Positions 23,134 to 31,946 of a stretch of DNA of 64,000 nt are shown in pieces; the first letter of the stretch is position 1; the number at the start of each line of letters is the position of its first letter. This DNA is from Pseudonocardia petroleophila. Its GTDB lineage: Bacteria > Actinomycetota > Actinomycetes > Mycobacteriales > Pseudonocardiaceae. Location: positions 2,983,501-3,047,500 of the forward strand of contig NZ_CP060131.1 of the NCBI RefSeq assembly GCF_014235185.1. Reading direction: 5' to 3'. A model generated the notes under the pieces. The model had not been told where the DNA came from. It made no database searches and was given only the letters and a program-made list of their open reading frames with translations. Position numbers and translations under genes: made by a program.

Positions 23134-24348
23134 ATGCGCGCTCCCGAGGCACCCCCGATCGAGCCGAGGCACCGCCGCGCCGCCGCACCGGCGCCGCGGC
23201 GCGGCATCGGCGGGCGCTGGCTGCCCGTGGGGGTGGTGCTGGCGGTCGCGATGGTCTGCGCCGGCGTGTACGTCGTCGACCAGCTGACGGTCCCCGAGCA
23301 GGTCGCCGAGCCCGACCTGCTCTCGCTCATCCCCCCGACGCCCGACGTGCCGCCGGTGCTGGCCGCGCCCGCCGCCGTAGACAGCGCGCCGAGCTCGGAG
23401 CCCGCGGCCACCGGTGCGGCGGAGCCCACCGAGGAGGCCGGGGAGGCCGAGGAGCCCGCCGCGACGAGCCCCACCCGTCGCCGCTCCACCGGCACCGCGC
23501 CCGGCGGCCTGCCGTGGCGCTCCGGCCTGGTGATCGGCACGCAGTCCGAGGTCGACCGGTGGGAGAGCTACCGCGGCCGCAGCATCGACGTCGTGCACGG
23601 GTTCACCGAGCGCGGCTCGTGGGAGGGCATCGAGTCGGCGAGCTGGATCCTCTCGGCGTGGGCCGATTCGCCGCACGCGATCGTCATCTCCCAGCCGTTC
23701 TGGCCGGAGGGCTCCGGGGGCAGCCTGTCCGAGTGCGCGGGCGGCGCCTACAACGCCAACTGGGCCCGCTACGGCGAGGCGCTCAGCGCGGCCGGGCGCA
23801 CCGACGCCTACACCCGCCTGGCCTGGGAGTTCAACGGCGACTGGTTCGAGTGGAGCGCCACCGACGTCGGCGCCTGGAAGCAGTGCTACCGCCAGGTCGT
23901 GCAGTCGGTCCGGTCCACCGCCCCCGGCGCGCGGTTCGAGTGGAACATGAACGCCCACGGCTCCCAGACCTCCGACGGCGACGCCTGGAAGTCCTACCCG
24001 GGCGACGACGTCGTCGACGTGGTCGGCATCGACCCCTACGACCACTACCCGGCGTCCCCGACCGCGGCCGCGTTCGACGAGCAGTGCGGGGCCAACGAAG
24101 GGCTCTGCACCGTCATCGACTTCGCGCGGGCCCACGGCAAGGGCGTCGGCGTCACCGAGTGGGGCATCATCAACTCCGGGATCGGCGACAACCCGGTCTA
24201 CATGGAGAAGATGTACGAGACGTTCCTGGCCGGCGCCGACGTCATGGAGTACGAGACGTACTTCAACGAGGACAACTTCTCCACCACGCTCGACCAGGGC
24301 TCGAACCCGCAGTCGTCCGAGGTCTACCGCCGCCTCTGGGGCGGCTGA
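23134..24348 (+). CDS. Membrane-anchored GH26-like glycoside hydrolase
   Basis: The 404-aa protein has a short cytoplasmic N-terminus, one membrane helix (about residues 30-48), an acidic Ala/Pro/Glu linker (60-120) and a TIM-barrel catalytic domain. LAWEFNGDWFEW carries the probable acid/base Glu and GVTEWGIINSG the probable nucleophile Glu, the spacing and context seen in GH26 (beta-mannanase and related endoglycanases). It should act outside the membrane on the EPS or on foreign glycans. It is transcribed alone from a gap with a TAGGTT -10-like box near 23053. A stem-loop terminator follows. Confidence 0.72.
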   Translation: MRAPEAPPIEPRHRRAAAPAPRRGIGGRWLPVGVVLAVAMVCAGVYVVDQLTVPEQVAEPDLLSLIPPTPDVPPVLAAPAAVDSAPSSEPAATGAAEPTEEAGEAEEPAATSPTRRRSTGTAPGGLPWRSGLVIGTQSEVDRWESYRGRSIDVVHGFTERGSWEGIESASWILSAWADSPHAIVISQPFWPEGSGGSLSECAGGAYNANWARYGEALSAAGRTDAYTRLAWEFNGDWFEWSATDVGAWKQCYRQVVQSVRSTAPGARFEWNMNAHGSQTSDGDAWKSYPGDDVVDVVGIDPYDHYPASPTAAAFDEQCGANEGLCTVIDFARAHGKGVGVTEWGIINSGIGDNPVYMEKMYETFLAGADVMEYETYFNEDNFSTTLDQGSNPQSSEVYRRLWGG

Positions 24349-24364
24349 CCCCTCCGGGGGTCAG
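24345..24364. terminator. Bidirectional stem-loop terminator
   Basis: CTGACCCC-TCCG-GGGGTCAG is a perfect 8-bp stem with a stable tetraloop, placed over the stop of the + strand hydrolase and the stop of the - strand aminotransferase. It suits termination of both convergent transcripts. Confidence 0.6.
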
Positions 24365-25506
24365 GAGGCGGTCTTGACCGTCTCCAGGACCACGTCGACG
24401 ACCCGGCTGCGCTCGGCGTCGCTGAGGTCGTTGGCCATCGGGAGGGCCAGCGCGCCCGCGGCGAGGGCGTCGGAGACCGGGAGGTCGTTCTCCAGCAGCG
24501 CGCCCGCGTAGGCGGGGTGGCGGTGCAGCGGGCGCTCGTAGTACGCCGTGATGCCCACCTTCGCCGCCCGCCCCGCGGCCAGCAGGGCCTCGCGGGTCGC
24601 CGGGTCGGGGGCCTGCAGGTAGCCGGCCTGCCAGGTGCCGCCGGCCGCCCCGGTCTGGAACCGGAAGCCCGCGGGCTCCAGGTGCAGCCGGTAGTACTCG
24701 GCGGTGGCGCGGCGGGAGGCGAGGACGCCCGCGTAGGTGTCGAGGACCGTCAGCGCGGTGGCCGCGTGCAGCTCGTCCATCTTCGCGTTGATGCCGGGCA
24801 GCGACGCGACCCGGCCCTCGGCGAAGCCGAACTGGCGGATGCCGTCGAACAGCCGGGCCAGCTCGGGGTCGCGCGTGGTGACCATCCCGGCCTCGCCGAC
24901 GCCGAACGGCTTGGTGGCGTGGAAGGAGAAGACGTGGGTGTGCGCGCCCGTGCCGGTGCGCGCACCCGTGGAGTCGACGGCGCCGAACGCCGCCGCCGTG
25001 TCGACGACCAGCGGGACGCCCGCCGCGGCGCACGCGGCCGCCCAGCGGTCCTGCAGGCCGGCCGGGGGAGGGGTGCCGAAGGTGTGGGTGGCGAGCACCG
25101 CGGCGACGTCGTCGCCGTGCTCGGCGAGCGCGCGCTCCAGCGCGGCGGGGTCGATCTGCCAGCTCTCCGGGTCGACGTCGACGAACAGCGGCCGGTACCC
25201 CAGCGCCTCGACGGACCCGGCGGTGGCGACGAACGTGTAGGACGGTGTGATCACCAGGCCGCGTCCGCGGGTGCCCGCGTGGTGCGTGGCCCCGAGCACC
25301 GCGACGATGATCCCGCTGGTGGCGTTGTTGACCGGGATGCAGGTGACGCCGTCGAGGTAGTCGGACAGCCGCTCGCGCAGCAGTCGCTCGCAGGGCCCGC
25401 CGTTGGAGTAGAAGCGGGCCTGCTCGGCGAGCGTGAAGTACCGCTGCACCTCGGTGAGCGGGGGCAGCTGCGGGCGCAGGAACGGGACCGCGGGTGCCTC
25501 GGTCAC
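24361..25506 (-). CDS. DegT/DnrJ/EryC1 sugar aminotransferase
   Basis: The 381-aa PLP enzyme has VPVNNATSGIIVAVLGATHH (cofactor phosphate site), PSYTFVATAGSVEALGYRPLFVDVDP, VDTAAAFGAVDS (PLP-binding Asp) and FSFHATKPFGVGEAGMV with the Schiff-base Lys. Family members aminate a keto-sugar nucleotide using glutamate. GTG 25506 overlaps the upstream GT stop (GTGA). It ends the - strand unit epimerase, RmlA, GT, DegT. With RmlA in the unit, a dTDP-amino sugar is likely, although no rmlB-type dehydratase is seen in the window. Confidence 0.88.
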   Translation of the reverse strand: MTEAPAVPFLRPQLPPLTEVQRYFTLAEQARFYSNGGPCERLLRERLSDYLDGVTCIPVNNATSGIIVAVLGATHHAGTRGRGLVITPSYTFVATAGSVEALGYRPLFVDVDPESWQIDPAALERALAEHGDDVAAVLATHTFGTPPPAGLQDRWAAACAAAGVPLVVDTAAAFGAVDSTGARTGTGAHTHVFSFHATKPFGVGEAGMVTTRDPELARLFDGIRQFGFAEGRVASLPGINAKMDELHAATALTVLDTYAGVLASRRATAEYYRLHLEPAGFRFQTGAAGGTWQAGYLQAPDPATREALLAAGRAAKVGITAYYERPLHRHPAYAGALLENDLPVSDALAAGALALPMANDLSDAERSRVVDVVLETVKTAS

Positions 25507-26477
25507 GAGGTCCCCCCCGCGGCCGACGGGATCACCACGGGGATGCCGTGGTCGTTGCCCCACTCCGCGGTCTCGGTCGCGACGGCCGCCCAGTCGATCT
25601 TCTGGGTGCGGGCGCTCAGCGCCCGCGGGGGGTCGTCGGGGGCCTCCATGTGGATGATCAGCTCCGGGTCGCTGCCGAGCAGCGCGCGCCGGCGCTGCGG
25701 GCTGCGCACCGACAGCGGGATCGACGCCACGCGCAGCGCGCCGCGCACGTACGACTTGGGCCACAGGGCGGGCGGGACCTCGCGGAAGGGCAGGAAGTCG
25801 CGGCGCAGGTGCTTCGCGGAGAACGGGGCGAGACCCTGGATCGCCTTGCAGGTCGCGCTGTCCCAGGCCCCGCCGGTGAGCGAGAAGTGGCGCAGCAGCC
25901 GGACGTCCTCGTTGAGGGCCCGGCGGGTGATGCCGAAGGTGCTGGTGGTGGACGCGGCGCGGTACCAGGCCACCTCGCCGACCTCGACGACCTGACCCGT
26001 GCCCTCGGCGGCGGGCTCCGGCCGGATGACGGCCTTGCGCCGGCTGCGCGCGACGTCGATGGCCCGCGCGCCATAGAGGGTGAAGTAGTCGGCGTCCGGC
26101 AGCGCGGCCGAGCCGGCGACGAGCTGGCGCAGGGCGTCGGGGACGTAGAGGTAGTCGTCCTCGGCGAGCCAGATGAGGTCGTTCGGGTCACCGGAGCGCG
26201 CGTTCTCGTCGGCCAGCATCTCGCGGTAGGAGTTGGTGTCGCTGCCGCCCTTGCGGACCGACACCACCTCGCCGAAGCGCTCCATCACGCTCAGGCGCTC
26301 CTGGGGCATGTGCCCGTCGTTGATGAAGACCAGCTCCGGTGCGACGTCGAGCGCGTCGGCGGCCCGCAGCAGCGCGGCGAGGGCCAGCAGCTTGCTGTAG
26401 TAGGGCGGGCGCGGCTTGGTGTTGTCGCCGCCGTAGGAGCGGTGCAGGACCCGCAGCGGGCGGGGGGTGGTCGTCAT
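25503..26477 (-). CDS. Putative GT-A glycosyltransferase, YRSYGGDN family (paralogue 1)
   Basis: The 324-aa protein begins LRVLHRSYGGDNTKPRPPYYSK and has ELVFINDG near residue 50 and LIWLAEDDYLYVPDAL near 115, a GT-A-like acidic motif (EDD). It aligns with the product of 34682-35572 (YRSYGGDNQKDRPSYYGK, FLNDG, FCEDDYLHTADAL), so the window holds two paralogues of a little-described family. Glycosyl transfer is inferred from the fold-like pattern and context. ATG 26477 overlaps the RmlA stop by four bases. Confidence 0.72.
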   Translation of the reverse strand: MTTTPRPLRVLHRSYGGDNTKPRPPYYSKLLALAALLRAADALDVAPELVFINDGHMPQERLSVMERFGEVVSVRKGGSDTNSYREMLADENARSGDPNDLIWLAEDDYLYVPDALRQLVAGSAALPDADYFTLYGARAIDVARSRRKAVIRPEPAAEGTGQVVEVGEVAWYRAASTTSTFGITRRALNEDVRLLRHFSLTGGAWDSATCKAIQGLAPFSAKHLRRDFLPFREVPPALWPKSYVRGALRVASIPLSVRSPQRRRALLGSDPELIIHMEAPDDPPRALSARTQKIDWAAVATETAEWGNDHGIPVVIPSAAGGTS

Positions 26478-27379
26478 CGTCCTCCGTTCGGGACGGCGCC
26501 CAGCGAGGTCGCGACGTCCATCACGTACTTGCCGTAAGCCGACTTCGCGAGCTGTGCGCCGAGTGCGTAGCAGGCGTCCGCGTCGATGTAGCCCATGCGC
26601 AGGGCGACCTCCTCCAGGCAGGCCACGCGGATGCCCTGCCGGTGCTCGAGGACCTGCATGTACTGCCCCGCGCCGAGGAGCGCGTCGTGCGTGCCGGTGT
26701 CGAGCCAGGCGAAGCCGCGGCCCAGGTCGACCAGGCGGGCGCGGCCCTGCTCCAGGTAGACGCGGTTGACGTCGGTGATCTCGAGCTCGCCGCGGTCGGA
26801 CGGCTTGAGGTCCTTCGCGATCTCGCAGACCCGGTCGTCGTAGAAGTACAGCCCGGTGATCGCGCGGTTGGAGCGCGGCTGCGCCGGCTTCTCCTCCAGC
26901 GAGATCAGCCGGCCGTGCTCGTCGGCCTCGCCGACGCCGTAGTTCTCCGGGTCGCGCACGGGGTAGCCGAACAGCACGCACCCGTCGGCGTCGGGGCCGA
27001 TGCCGCCGATGCACTCGTGCAGCAGGTCGGAGAAGTTCGAGCCGTGGAACAGGTTGTCGCCGAGCACGAGCGCCGAGGTGTCGTCGCCGACGTGGTCGGC
27101 GCCGATCACGAACGCCTCGGCGAGCCCGTTGGGCTCGGCCTGCTCGGCGTAGGTGATGTTCATGCCGTACCGGGTGCCGTCGCCGAGGAGGCGCTGGAAA
27201 CCGGGCAGGTCGTGCGGGGTGCTGATCAGCAGCACGTCGCGGATGCCGGCCAGCATCAGCACCGACAGGGGGTGGTAGACCATCGGCGTGTCGTAGACGG
27301 GCAGGAGCTGCTTGGACACCGCGAGCGTCAGCGGGTGCAGCCGGGTGCCGCTGCCCCCGGCGAGGATGATGCCCTTCAC
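26474..27379 (-). CDS. rmlA: Glucose-1-phosphate thymidylyltransferase
   Basis: The 301-aa protein starts KGIILAGGSGTRLHPLTLAV and has SKQLLPVYDTPMVYHPLSVLML, LGDNLFHGSNFSDLL, SLEEKPAQPRSNRAITGLYFYD and FAWLDTGTHDALL, which identify RmlA/RfbA. It makes dTDP-glucose from glucose-1-phosphate and dTTP. GTG 27379 overlaps the epimerase stop, and its own stop overlaps the GT start. No rmlB, rmlC or rmlD lies in the window, so the pathway must be completed elsewhere on the chromosome. Confidence 0.93.
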   Translation of the reverse strand: MKGIILAGGSGTRLHPLTLAVSKQLLPVYDTPMVYHPLSVLMLAGIRDVLLISTPHDLPGFQRLLGDGTRYGMNITYAEQAEPNGLAEAFVIGADHVGDDTSALVLGDNLFHGSNFSDLLHECIGGIGPDADGCVLFGYPVRDPENYGVGEADEHGRLISLEEKPAQPRSNRAITGLYFYDDRVCEIAKDLKPSDRGELEITDVNRVYLEQGRARLVDLGRGFAWLDTGTHDALLGAGQYMQVLEHRQGIRVACLEEVALRMGYIDADACYALGAQLAKSAYGKYVMDVATSLGAVPNGGR

Positions 27380-28443
27380 GAGTCGCCGAGCACCTTCTCG
27401 CCCAGCATCTTCTCGACGCCCTCGATGTCGAGGATCCCGCCGCCGAGCTCCACGTCCTTGATGATCCGGTGCCAGCGGACGAGGTCCTTGTACCAGGACA
27501 GGGTGATCGTCTTCTCGGTCTGCTCGAGCGTGCCGTTCTCCAGCTTCTCGGCGATCTCGCGGGCCCCGTCGCGGGCCGTCAGCTCGGCCTTCCAGCCCAG
27601 GCTCTCGATCTTGTCGAACGCGACCTGGTACGAGCGGTGGTCGGCGTCGCCGTACCACTCGATGGTGGGCCGGTTCGCCATGCTGTCGGCGACCTCCTCG
27701 GCCAGCGGGCCGAGCTGGTAGTTGTTGGCCTCGGAGCCGACGTTGAAGATCTCGCCGTTGACGCGCTCGACGGGCGCGGTGAGCATGAAGATCTGGGCGC
27801 GTGCGGCGTCGCGCACGTGCACCATCGGCCGCCACTGGCTGCCGTCGCGCATCAGCGGCAGCACGCCGTTCTTCCAGGCGCCGTAGGTCATGCCGTTGAT
27901 CGCGAGGTCGAAGCGCATCCGCGGGCTGTAGCCGTAGACGGTGGCCTGGCGGAGCACGACGACGCAGAACTCGTCGGACGCGAGCGCCAGCACGCCGTGC
28001 TCGGCCCGCTCGTTGGCCTTGGCGTACGTCGTGAGCGGGTTGGTGGGCTGCGTCTCGCTGCAGATCACCCCGGGCTCCTGGAAGCCGTAGATGCTGCACG
28101 AGGACGGCAGCACGTACCGCTGAACCCCCGCCTCGCGCGCCAGGCGGGCGCAGCGCACGCGGGCCTGCTCGTTGATCTGGTAGGTGGCGTCCTGGAAGAG
28201 CTCGCCGCTCGGGTCGTTGGAGATCGCCACCAGGTCGATCACCATGTCGACCCCGTCGAGGTGACCGGGCTCCAGCAGCCGGGCGTCGGTCTTGACGACC
28301 TCGAGGTTCTCGTGCGGGGCGAGCACGTCGTCGCCGAAGAACAGGCGGTCGACGGCCCGTACCGCGTATCCGTGCTCGAGCAGCATCGGGACCAGCGTGG
28401 TGCCGATGTACCCCGCCGCTCCGGTGACGAGGACGCGTTGCAT
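27376..28443 (-). CDS. NAD-dependent epimerase/dehydratase (extended SDR), YxxxN variant
   Basis: The 355-aa protein opens QRVLVTGAAGYIGTTLVPMLLEHGY, a GxxGxxG Rossmann motif, and has VLPSSCSIYGFQEP. The active-site segment LTTYAKANERAEHG has Asn where the classical YxxxK Lys would be. HVRDAARAQIFML and EIFNVGSEANNYQL complete the sugar-nucleotide epimerase pattern. It probably epimerises or reduces an NDP-sugar. GGAAGG lies before ATG 28443. It heads the overlap-coupled unit with RmlA, GT and DegT. A classical YxxxK relative is at 45184-46206. Confidence 0.82.
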   Translation of the reverse strand: MQRVLVTGAAGYIGTTLVPMLLEHGYAVRAVDRLFFGDDVLAPHENLEVVKTDARLLEPGHLDGVDMVIDLVAISNDPSGELFQDATYQINEQARVRCARLAREAGVQRYVLPSSCSIYGFQEPGVICSETQPTNPLTTYAKANERAEHGVLALASDEFCVVVLRQATVYGYSPRMRFDLAINGMTYGAWKNGVLPLMRDGSQWRPMVHVRDAARAQIFMLTAPVERVNGEIFNVGSEANNYQLGPLAEEVADSMANRPTIEWYGDADHRSYQVAFDKIESLGWKAELTARDGAREIAEKLENGTLEQTEKTITLSWYKDLVRWHRIIKDVELGGGILDIEGVEKMLGEKVLGDS

Positions 28444-28540
28444 GCGGCTCTGCCTTCCTTCAGGACTGTCCGGTTCGGGCCCCGACACTCTCTCATCGGG
28501 CCCGATCGGGCCCGCACCCGGCACTCGGCCGGGTACGCAC

Positions 28541-30247
28541 CTAACGCCGCGGAGTCGAACGGTGCCCGTCGGTGACGGGCGGTGCGCCGGCGGGGGGAGC
28601 GGGACGCCGCACCACCGGCACGGCCATCGTCCGGTCGGGTGCGTTGTCGAAGGCGGCGAGTCGCGGCCCCGGGACGCCCGCGACGGGCCCCGGTGGCAGC
28701 AGTCGCCGCTCGACGGGGGCCACGGCGGAGCTCAGCCGCACGCGCCTGCCCGCGATCTCGCCCGCGCGGGCGGCGGCGAACAGTCCGGTGAGCAGCCAGC
28801 ACAGGTACACCGTCTGGGGTTGCAGCAGGCTCCCGGACAGCACGAAGTACACCGTGGCGGCCATCAACCCCAGCGTGGGCGACGGGACGTTGCGCAGCAG
28901 CACCGTCAGGATGAACGTGAGGAACACCAGCGCGGTGGGGACGCCGTACTCGCCGATGAACTTCGGCAGGGCCGGGTAGTTGACCAGCAGCCCGGTGGGG
29001 TTGAAGAACTGCACGTCGCTGTCGACGGTGCCGGCCCCGCGCCCGACCAGGAACACGCTCTCGTCGCGGCCGATCGCGTCGGCGATGACGACGTAGGGCG
29101 CGACGAACCGCGCGTTGCCGCTGGACCCGCTCGTGGAGCTCTCGCCGGTGCGCTCGGCGAGCAGCGCCCCGACCGGGGTGAGGCTGACCGCCAGCCCGAC
29201 GAGGAACGCGGCGGTGAGCGCGCGGGCGGTCCACCGGCCGCCGCGCCGGATGGCGAGCACGACCAGGCCGACGCCGAGCAGCGCGATGCCGGTGCCGGAC
29301 ACGGTGGCGAGCAGCGCACCGCCGAACAGGGCGAGCCTGCCCCAGCGCTTCCCGTCGACCATCAGCTGGATGATGATCGCGATCGCCAGGAACTGGGACG
29401 CGAAGCTCGGCTCCAGGAAGACGAAGCCGTTGGCCTTGAGGATCGGCGACCCGTAGTAGATCGGGTACGTGGTGTTGTACTCGGTGAAGATCAGCTGCGG
29501 GGGCAGGTAGGTGTCGAACAGGTCGGTGTAGCTGATCCCCGCCAGCTGCACCGCCGTCTGAAGCAGGCAGAAGACCGCCCCGACGATCATGATCCGTTGG
29601 AAGAACTCGAGCACCCGGGGGAACTGGTCGCGCAGCCGGTCGGACACCCGGAAGCACAGCGGGATGTAGAGGACCAGCAGCAGCAGCAGCGAGGTGAACG
29701 ACGGCGCCGGGCCGGACCCCGCGGACACGATCACCGTGCACAGCAGCGACGCGGCCACCGCGGCCAGGTAGAGCGCGACGCGCGTGACGTCGGCGACCAG
29801 CTGGCCGCGCGCGGCGAGGCCGACCAGCACGACGAACGCGATCGGCAGGGCGATCGAGACGACGGTGCCGGGCACGACGAACCGCTGGAACAGCGTGATC
29901 GTGACGATCAGCAGGTAGACCGACGCCAGGGGGACCCGCTCGGCGATGCGGCTGATCCGCCGGGGGACGGCGGGCGGGGACCCGGGGCGCCGGTGCGGGG
30001 TGCGCAGGGACTGGGTGCGCTGGGACCCGGCGCGCAGCGCCTGGGTGCGCAGGGACTGTGTGCCCTGGTTCTGTGTGCCCTGGTTCTGGGTGCCCTGGGT
30101 CGGGGTGTGCAGCGCCTGCGCGTGCGGTGACCGGGTGCGCGCCGGCTGGGCGCGCGGCCCGGCCGCGCGCGGGTTGACGACGGGCAGCAGCTGGGTGCGC
30201 CCGTCGTCGACCGGCCCGTCCGGGTCGCCGAACCGCCCGTCAGGCAC
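28541..30247 (-). CDS. O-antigen polymerase/ligase-like protein with repetitive N-terminal tail (Wzy)
   Basis: The 568-aa protein has about 90 N-terminal polar residues with short repeats (GTQNQGTQNQGTQ, LRTQALR, QRTQSLRT). About eleven membrane helices follow, with a large loop containing FLVGRGAGTVDSDVQFFNPTG and FIGEYGVPTALVFL, matching Wzy-type polymerases. The C-terminal 70 residues are Pro/Arg-rich. The tail repeats correspond to tandem DNA repeats near 30010-30118. GTG 30247 overlaps the Wzz-like stop, so chain-length control and polymerase are coupled. It is the better candidate for the main EPS polymerase. Confidence 0.82.
   Translation of the reverse strand: MPDGRFGDPDGPVDDGRTQLLPVVNPRAAGPRAQPARTRSPHAQALHTPTQGTQNQGTQNQGTQSLRTQALRAGSQRTQSLRTPHRRPGSPPAVPRRISRIAERVPLASVYLLIVTITLFQRFVVPGTVVSIALPIAFVVLVGLAARGQLVADVTRVALYLAAVAASLLCTVIVSAGSGPAPSFTSLLLLLVLYIPLCFRVSDRLRDQFPRVLEFFQRIMIVGAVFCLLQTAVQLAGISYTDLFDTYLPPQLIFTEYNTTYPIYYGSPILKANGFVFLEPSFASQFLAIAIIIQLMVDGKRWGRLALFGGALLATVSGTGIALLGVGLVVLAIRRGGRWTARALTAAFLVGLAVSLTPVGALLAERTGESSTSGSSGNARFVAPYVVIADAIGRDESVFLVGRGAGTVDSDVQFFNPTGLLVNYPALPKFIGEYGVPTALVFLTFILTVLLRNVPSPTLGLMAATVYFVLSGSLLQPQTVYLCWLLTGLFAAARAGEIAGRRVRLSSAVAPVERRLLPPGPVAGVPGPRLAAFDNAPDRTMAVPVVRRPAPPAGAPPVTDGHRSTPRR
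30010..30118 (-). repeat. Short tandem repeats in the polymerase N-terminal coding region
   Basis: Imperfect direct repeats built on ctgggtgcgcagg and tgccctggttctg occur several times. They encode the Gln/Thr-rich GTQNQ and RTQSL units of the polymerase tail. Such arrays can vary in copy number by slippage. Confidence 0.6.
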
Positions 30248-31760
30248 GCGCGCGGTCCTCCTCGACGACCATGTCGCTCTCGTACGCGGTCTCCCGCCCG
30301 CTGGAGCGGGTGTCGTCGCGCAGGCGGCGGCGCGGGGCGCGGACCAGCACGTAGCCGATCGCGGAGATCCCGGCGATGCCGATGCGGCGGCCCATCTCCT
30401 GGGCGTCGTCGACGGAGGTGTCCTCGTCGAGGACCAGCACGACGCCGTCGACGCCGCGGCCGAGCGCGAGGCCCAGCGAGCGCTCGGTGAGCGGCGGGCC
30501 GTCGACGAGGTTGAGCACGGAGCTCTCGCGCAGCCGCTCCATCGCCGCGCGCAGCACCTGCGGCCGGGCCGCGGCGCTCGTCGGGGTGGGCGACCAGTCG
30601 CTCAGCGGGACGACGCCGAGCTCGGCCTTCGCGACGCGCCAGGTGCGCAGCGACGCGCTGATCGGGGTGGCCAGGTTGGCCAGGCCCTCCAGGCCGCGGC
30701 CGGGGCTGACGTCGGTGAGCGAGGAGATGCCGCGCTCCTTGCCGCCGCCGTCGACCAGCACGACCGGGCGGCCCTCGCGGGCGGCGGCCAGCGACACCGA
30801 GACCGTGAGCGCGGTGGTGGAGAGGTGGTTCTGCCAGCTCAGGAACAGCACGCTGGGGCGCCGGATGCCCTCCAGGCGCACGTCGATCGCGGTGAGCACG
30901 TCGTTGGCCGCGCGGAACCGGTCGGATGAGGAGTCGGCGTTGACCAGGTCGGAGATGGCGCGCGACCCCGGCGCCGGGTACCGCGACAGCAGCGGGGCGC
31001 CGAGCATGAGGTCGAGGTCGGCGACCGACGCGGTGCCCGCCTTGCGCTGGTCGCGCAGCAGGTTGACGCCGGTGACGAGGAACAGCCCGATCAGGCCGCC
31101 GATCAGCGCGTTCTGCAGCGGCAGCGGCGCCGAGGCGGTCTCGGGGAGGATCGCGGGCTCGATCGCGGAGACGCCGTCGCCGTAGGCCGCGGCGCGCAGC
31201 CGGATGGCCTGCTCGGTGGCCCCGTCGGCGGCCGCGGCGGCCGCCCCGGCCCCGGTGGGGGCGTTCGCCGAGATCGCGGCGACGGCCTCGTCGGCCTCGG
31301 TGGTGACCCGCTGCCCCGCGACGGTGCGGTAGGAGTTGGCGACGGCGTCGGCGATGGCCTGGGCCTGCTCGGCGGCGGGCGCGACCGCGGTGATCGTGAC
31401 GTCGCTGGTCTCGCTGCCGGCCACCGCGGTGACGCTCTCGCGGACGTCCTCGATCGGGACGGCCACGGCGTCGGCCGCGGGCTGCAGCACATCGGTGGTG
31501 AGGACGAGCGCGGCCTGGTTGGCGACGAACCGGACGGCGTCGTCACCGCCGCCCGCCGCGTCCGGGCTGAACGGCCCGGTGGCCTCGAAGAAGATCATCG
31601 ACCGGGCGGTGTACTCGGTGGGCAGGAACTGCGAGCCGACGTAGCCGACCACGGCACCCACGACGAGCCCCGCGGCGATCGCGACGGCGTGGGTGCGGAC
31701 CGTCGCCAGTACCCCCGATCTCGTGCGCTCGGAGGTGGAGTCGAGCGGGACGTCGGGCAC
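30240..31760 (-). CDS. Wzz/CapA-type chain-length protein with degenerate BY-kinase domain
   Basis: The 506-aa protein has a first membrane helix (about residues 25-48), an extracytoplasmic region, a second helix (about 215-237) and a cytoplasmic kinase-like domain, the layout of Gram-positive polysaccharide co-polymerases fused to a BY-kinase. The expected Walker A loop is replaced by SWQNHLSTTALTVSVSLA, with no GKT/GKS. The Walker A'-like VVLVDGGG and Walker B-like LNLVDGPPL remain. The C-terminus has a single Tyr (ETAYESD) instead of a Tyr cluster. It therefore probably controls chain length without ATP-dependent autophosphorylation. GTG 31760 has GGAG seven bases upstream. Confidence 0.82.
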   Translation of the reverse strand: MPDVPLDSTSERTRSGVLATVRTHAVAIAAGLVVGAVVGYVGSQFLPTEYTARSMIFFEATGPFSPDAAGGGDDAVRFVANQAALVLTTDVLQPAADAVAVPIEDVRESVTAVAGSETSDVTITAVAPAAEQAQAIADAVANSYRTVAGQRVTTEADEAVAAISANAPTGAGAAAAAADGATEQAIRLRAAAYGDGVSAIEPAILPETASAPLPLQNALIGGLIGLFLVTGVNLLRDQRKAGTASVADLDLMLGAPLLSRYPAPGSRAISDLVNADSSSDRFRAANDVLTAIDVRLEGIRRPSVLFLSWQNHLSTTALTVSVSLAAAREGRPVVLVDGGGKERGISSLTDVSPGRGLEGLANLATPISASLRTWRVAKAELGVVPLSDWSPTPTSAAARPQVLRAAMERLRESSVLNLVDGPPLTERSLGLALGRGVDGVVLVLDEDTSVDDAQEMGRRIGIAGISAIGYVLVRAPRRRLRDDTRSSGRETAYESDMVVEEDRARA

Positions 31761-31946
31761 AGGTGGCTCCTTCGGGCGTGACGGACCCGGCGCCGGGGAT
31801 CGACCGGGCGGTTCCCGTGACGACGGGGTGACCGTCGATCCGCGTGATCAGGCGTCGGTCGGCCGCCATACTAACCAATCGTGCTCACCGGCCCGTCGGT
31901 CGTCACCCGAAGGCGGCTCCCGGACGGTGGGCGACAGGATGGCGTC

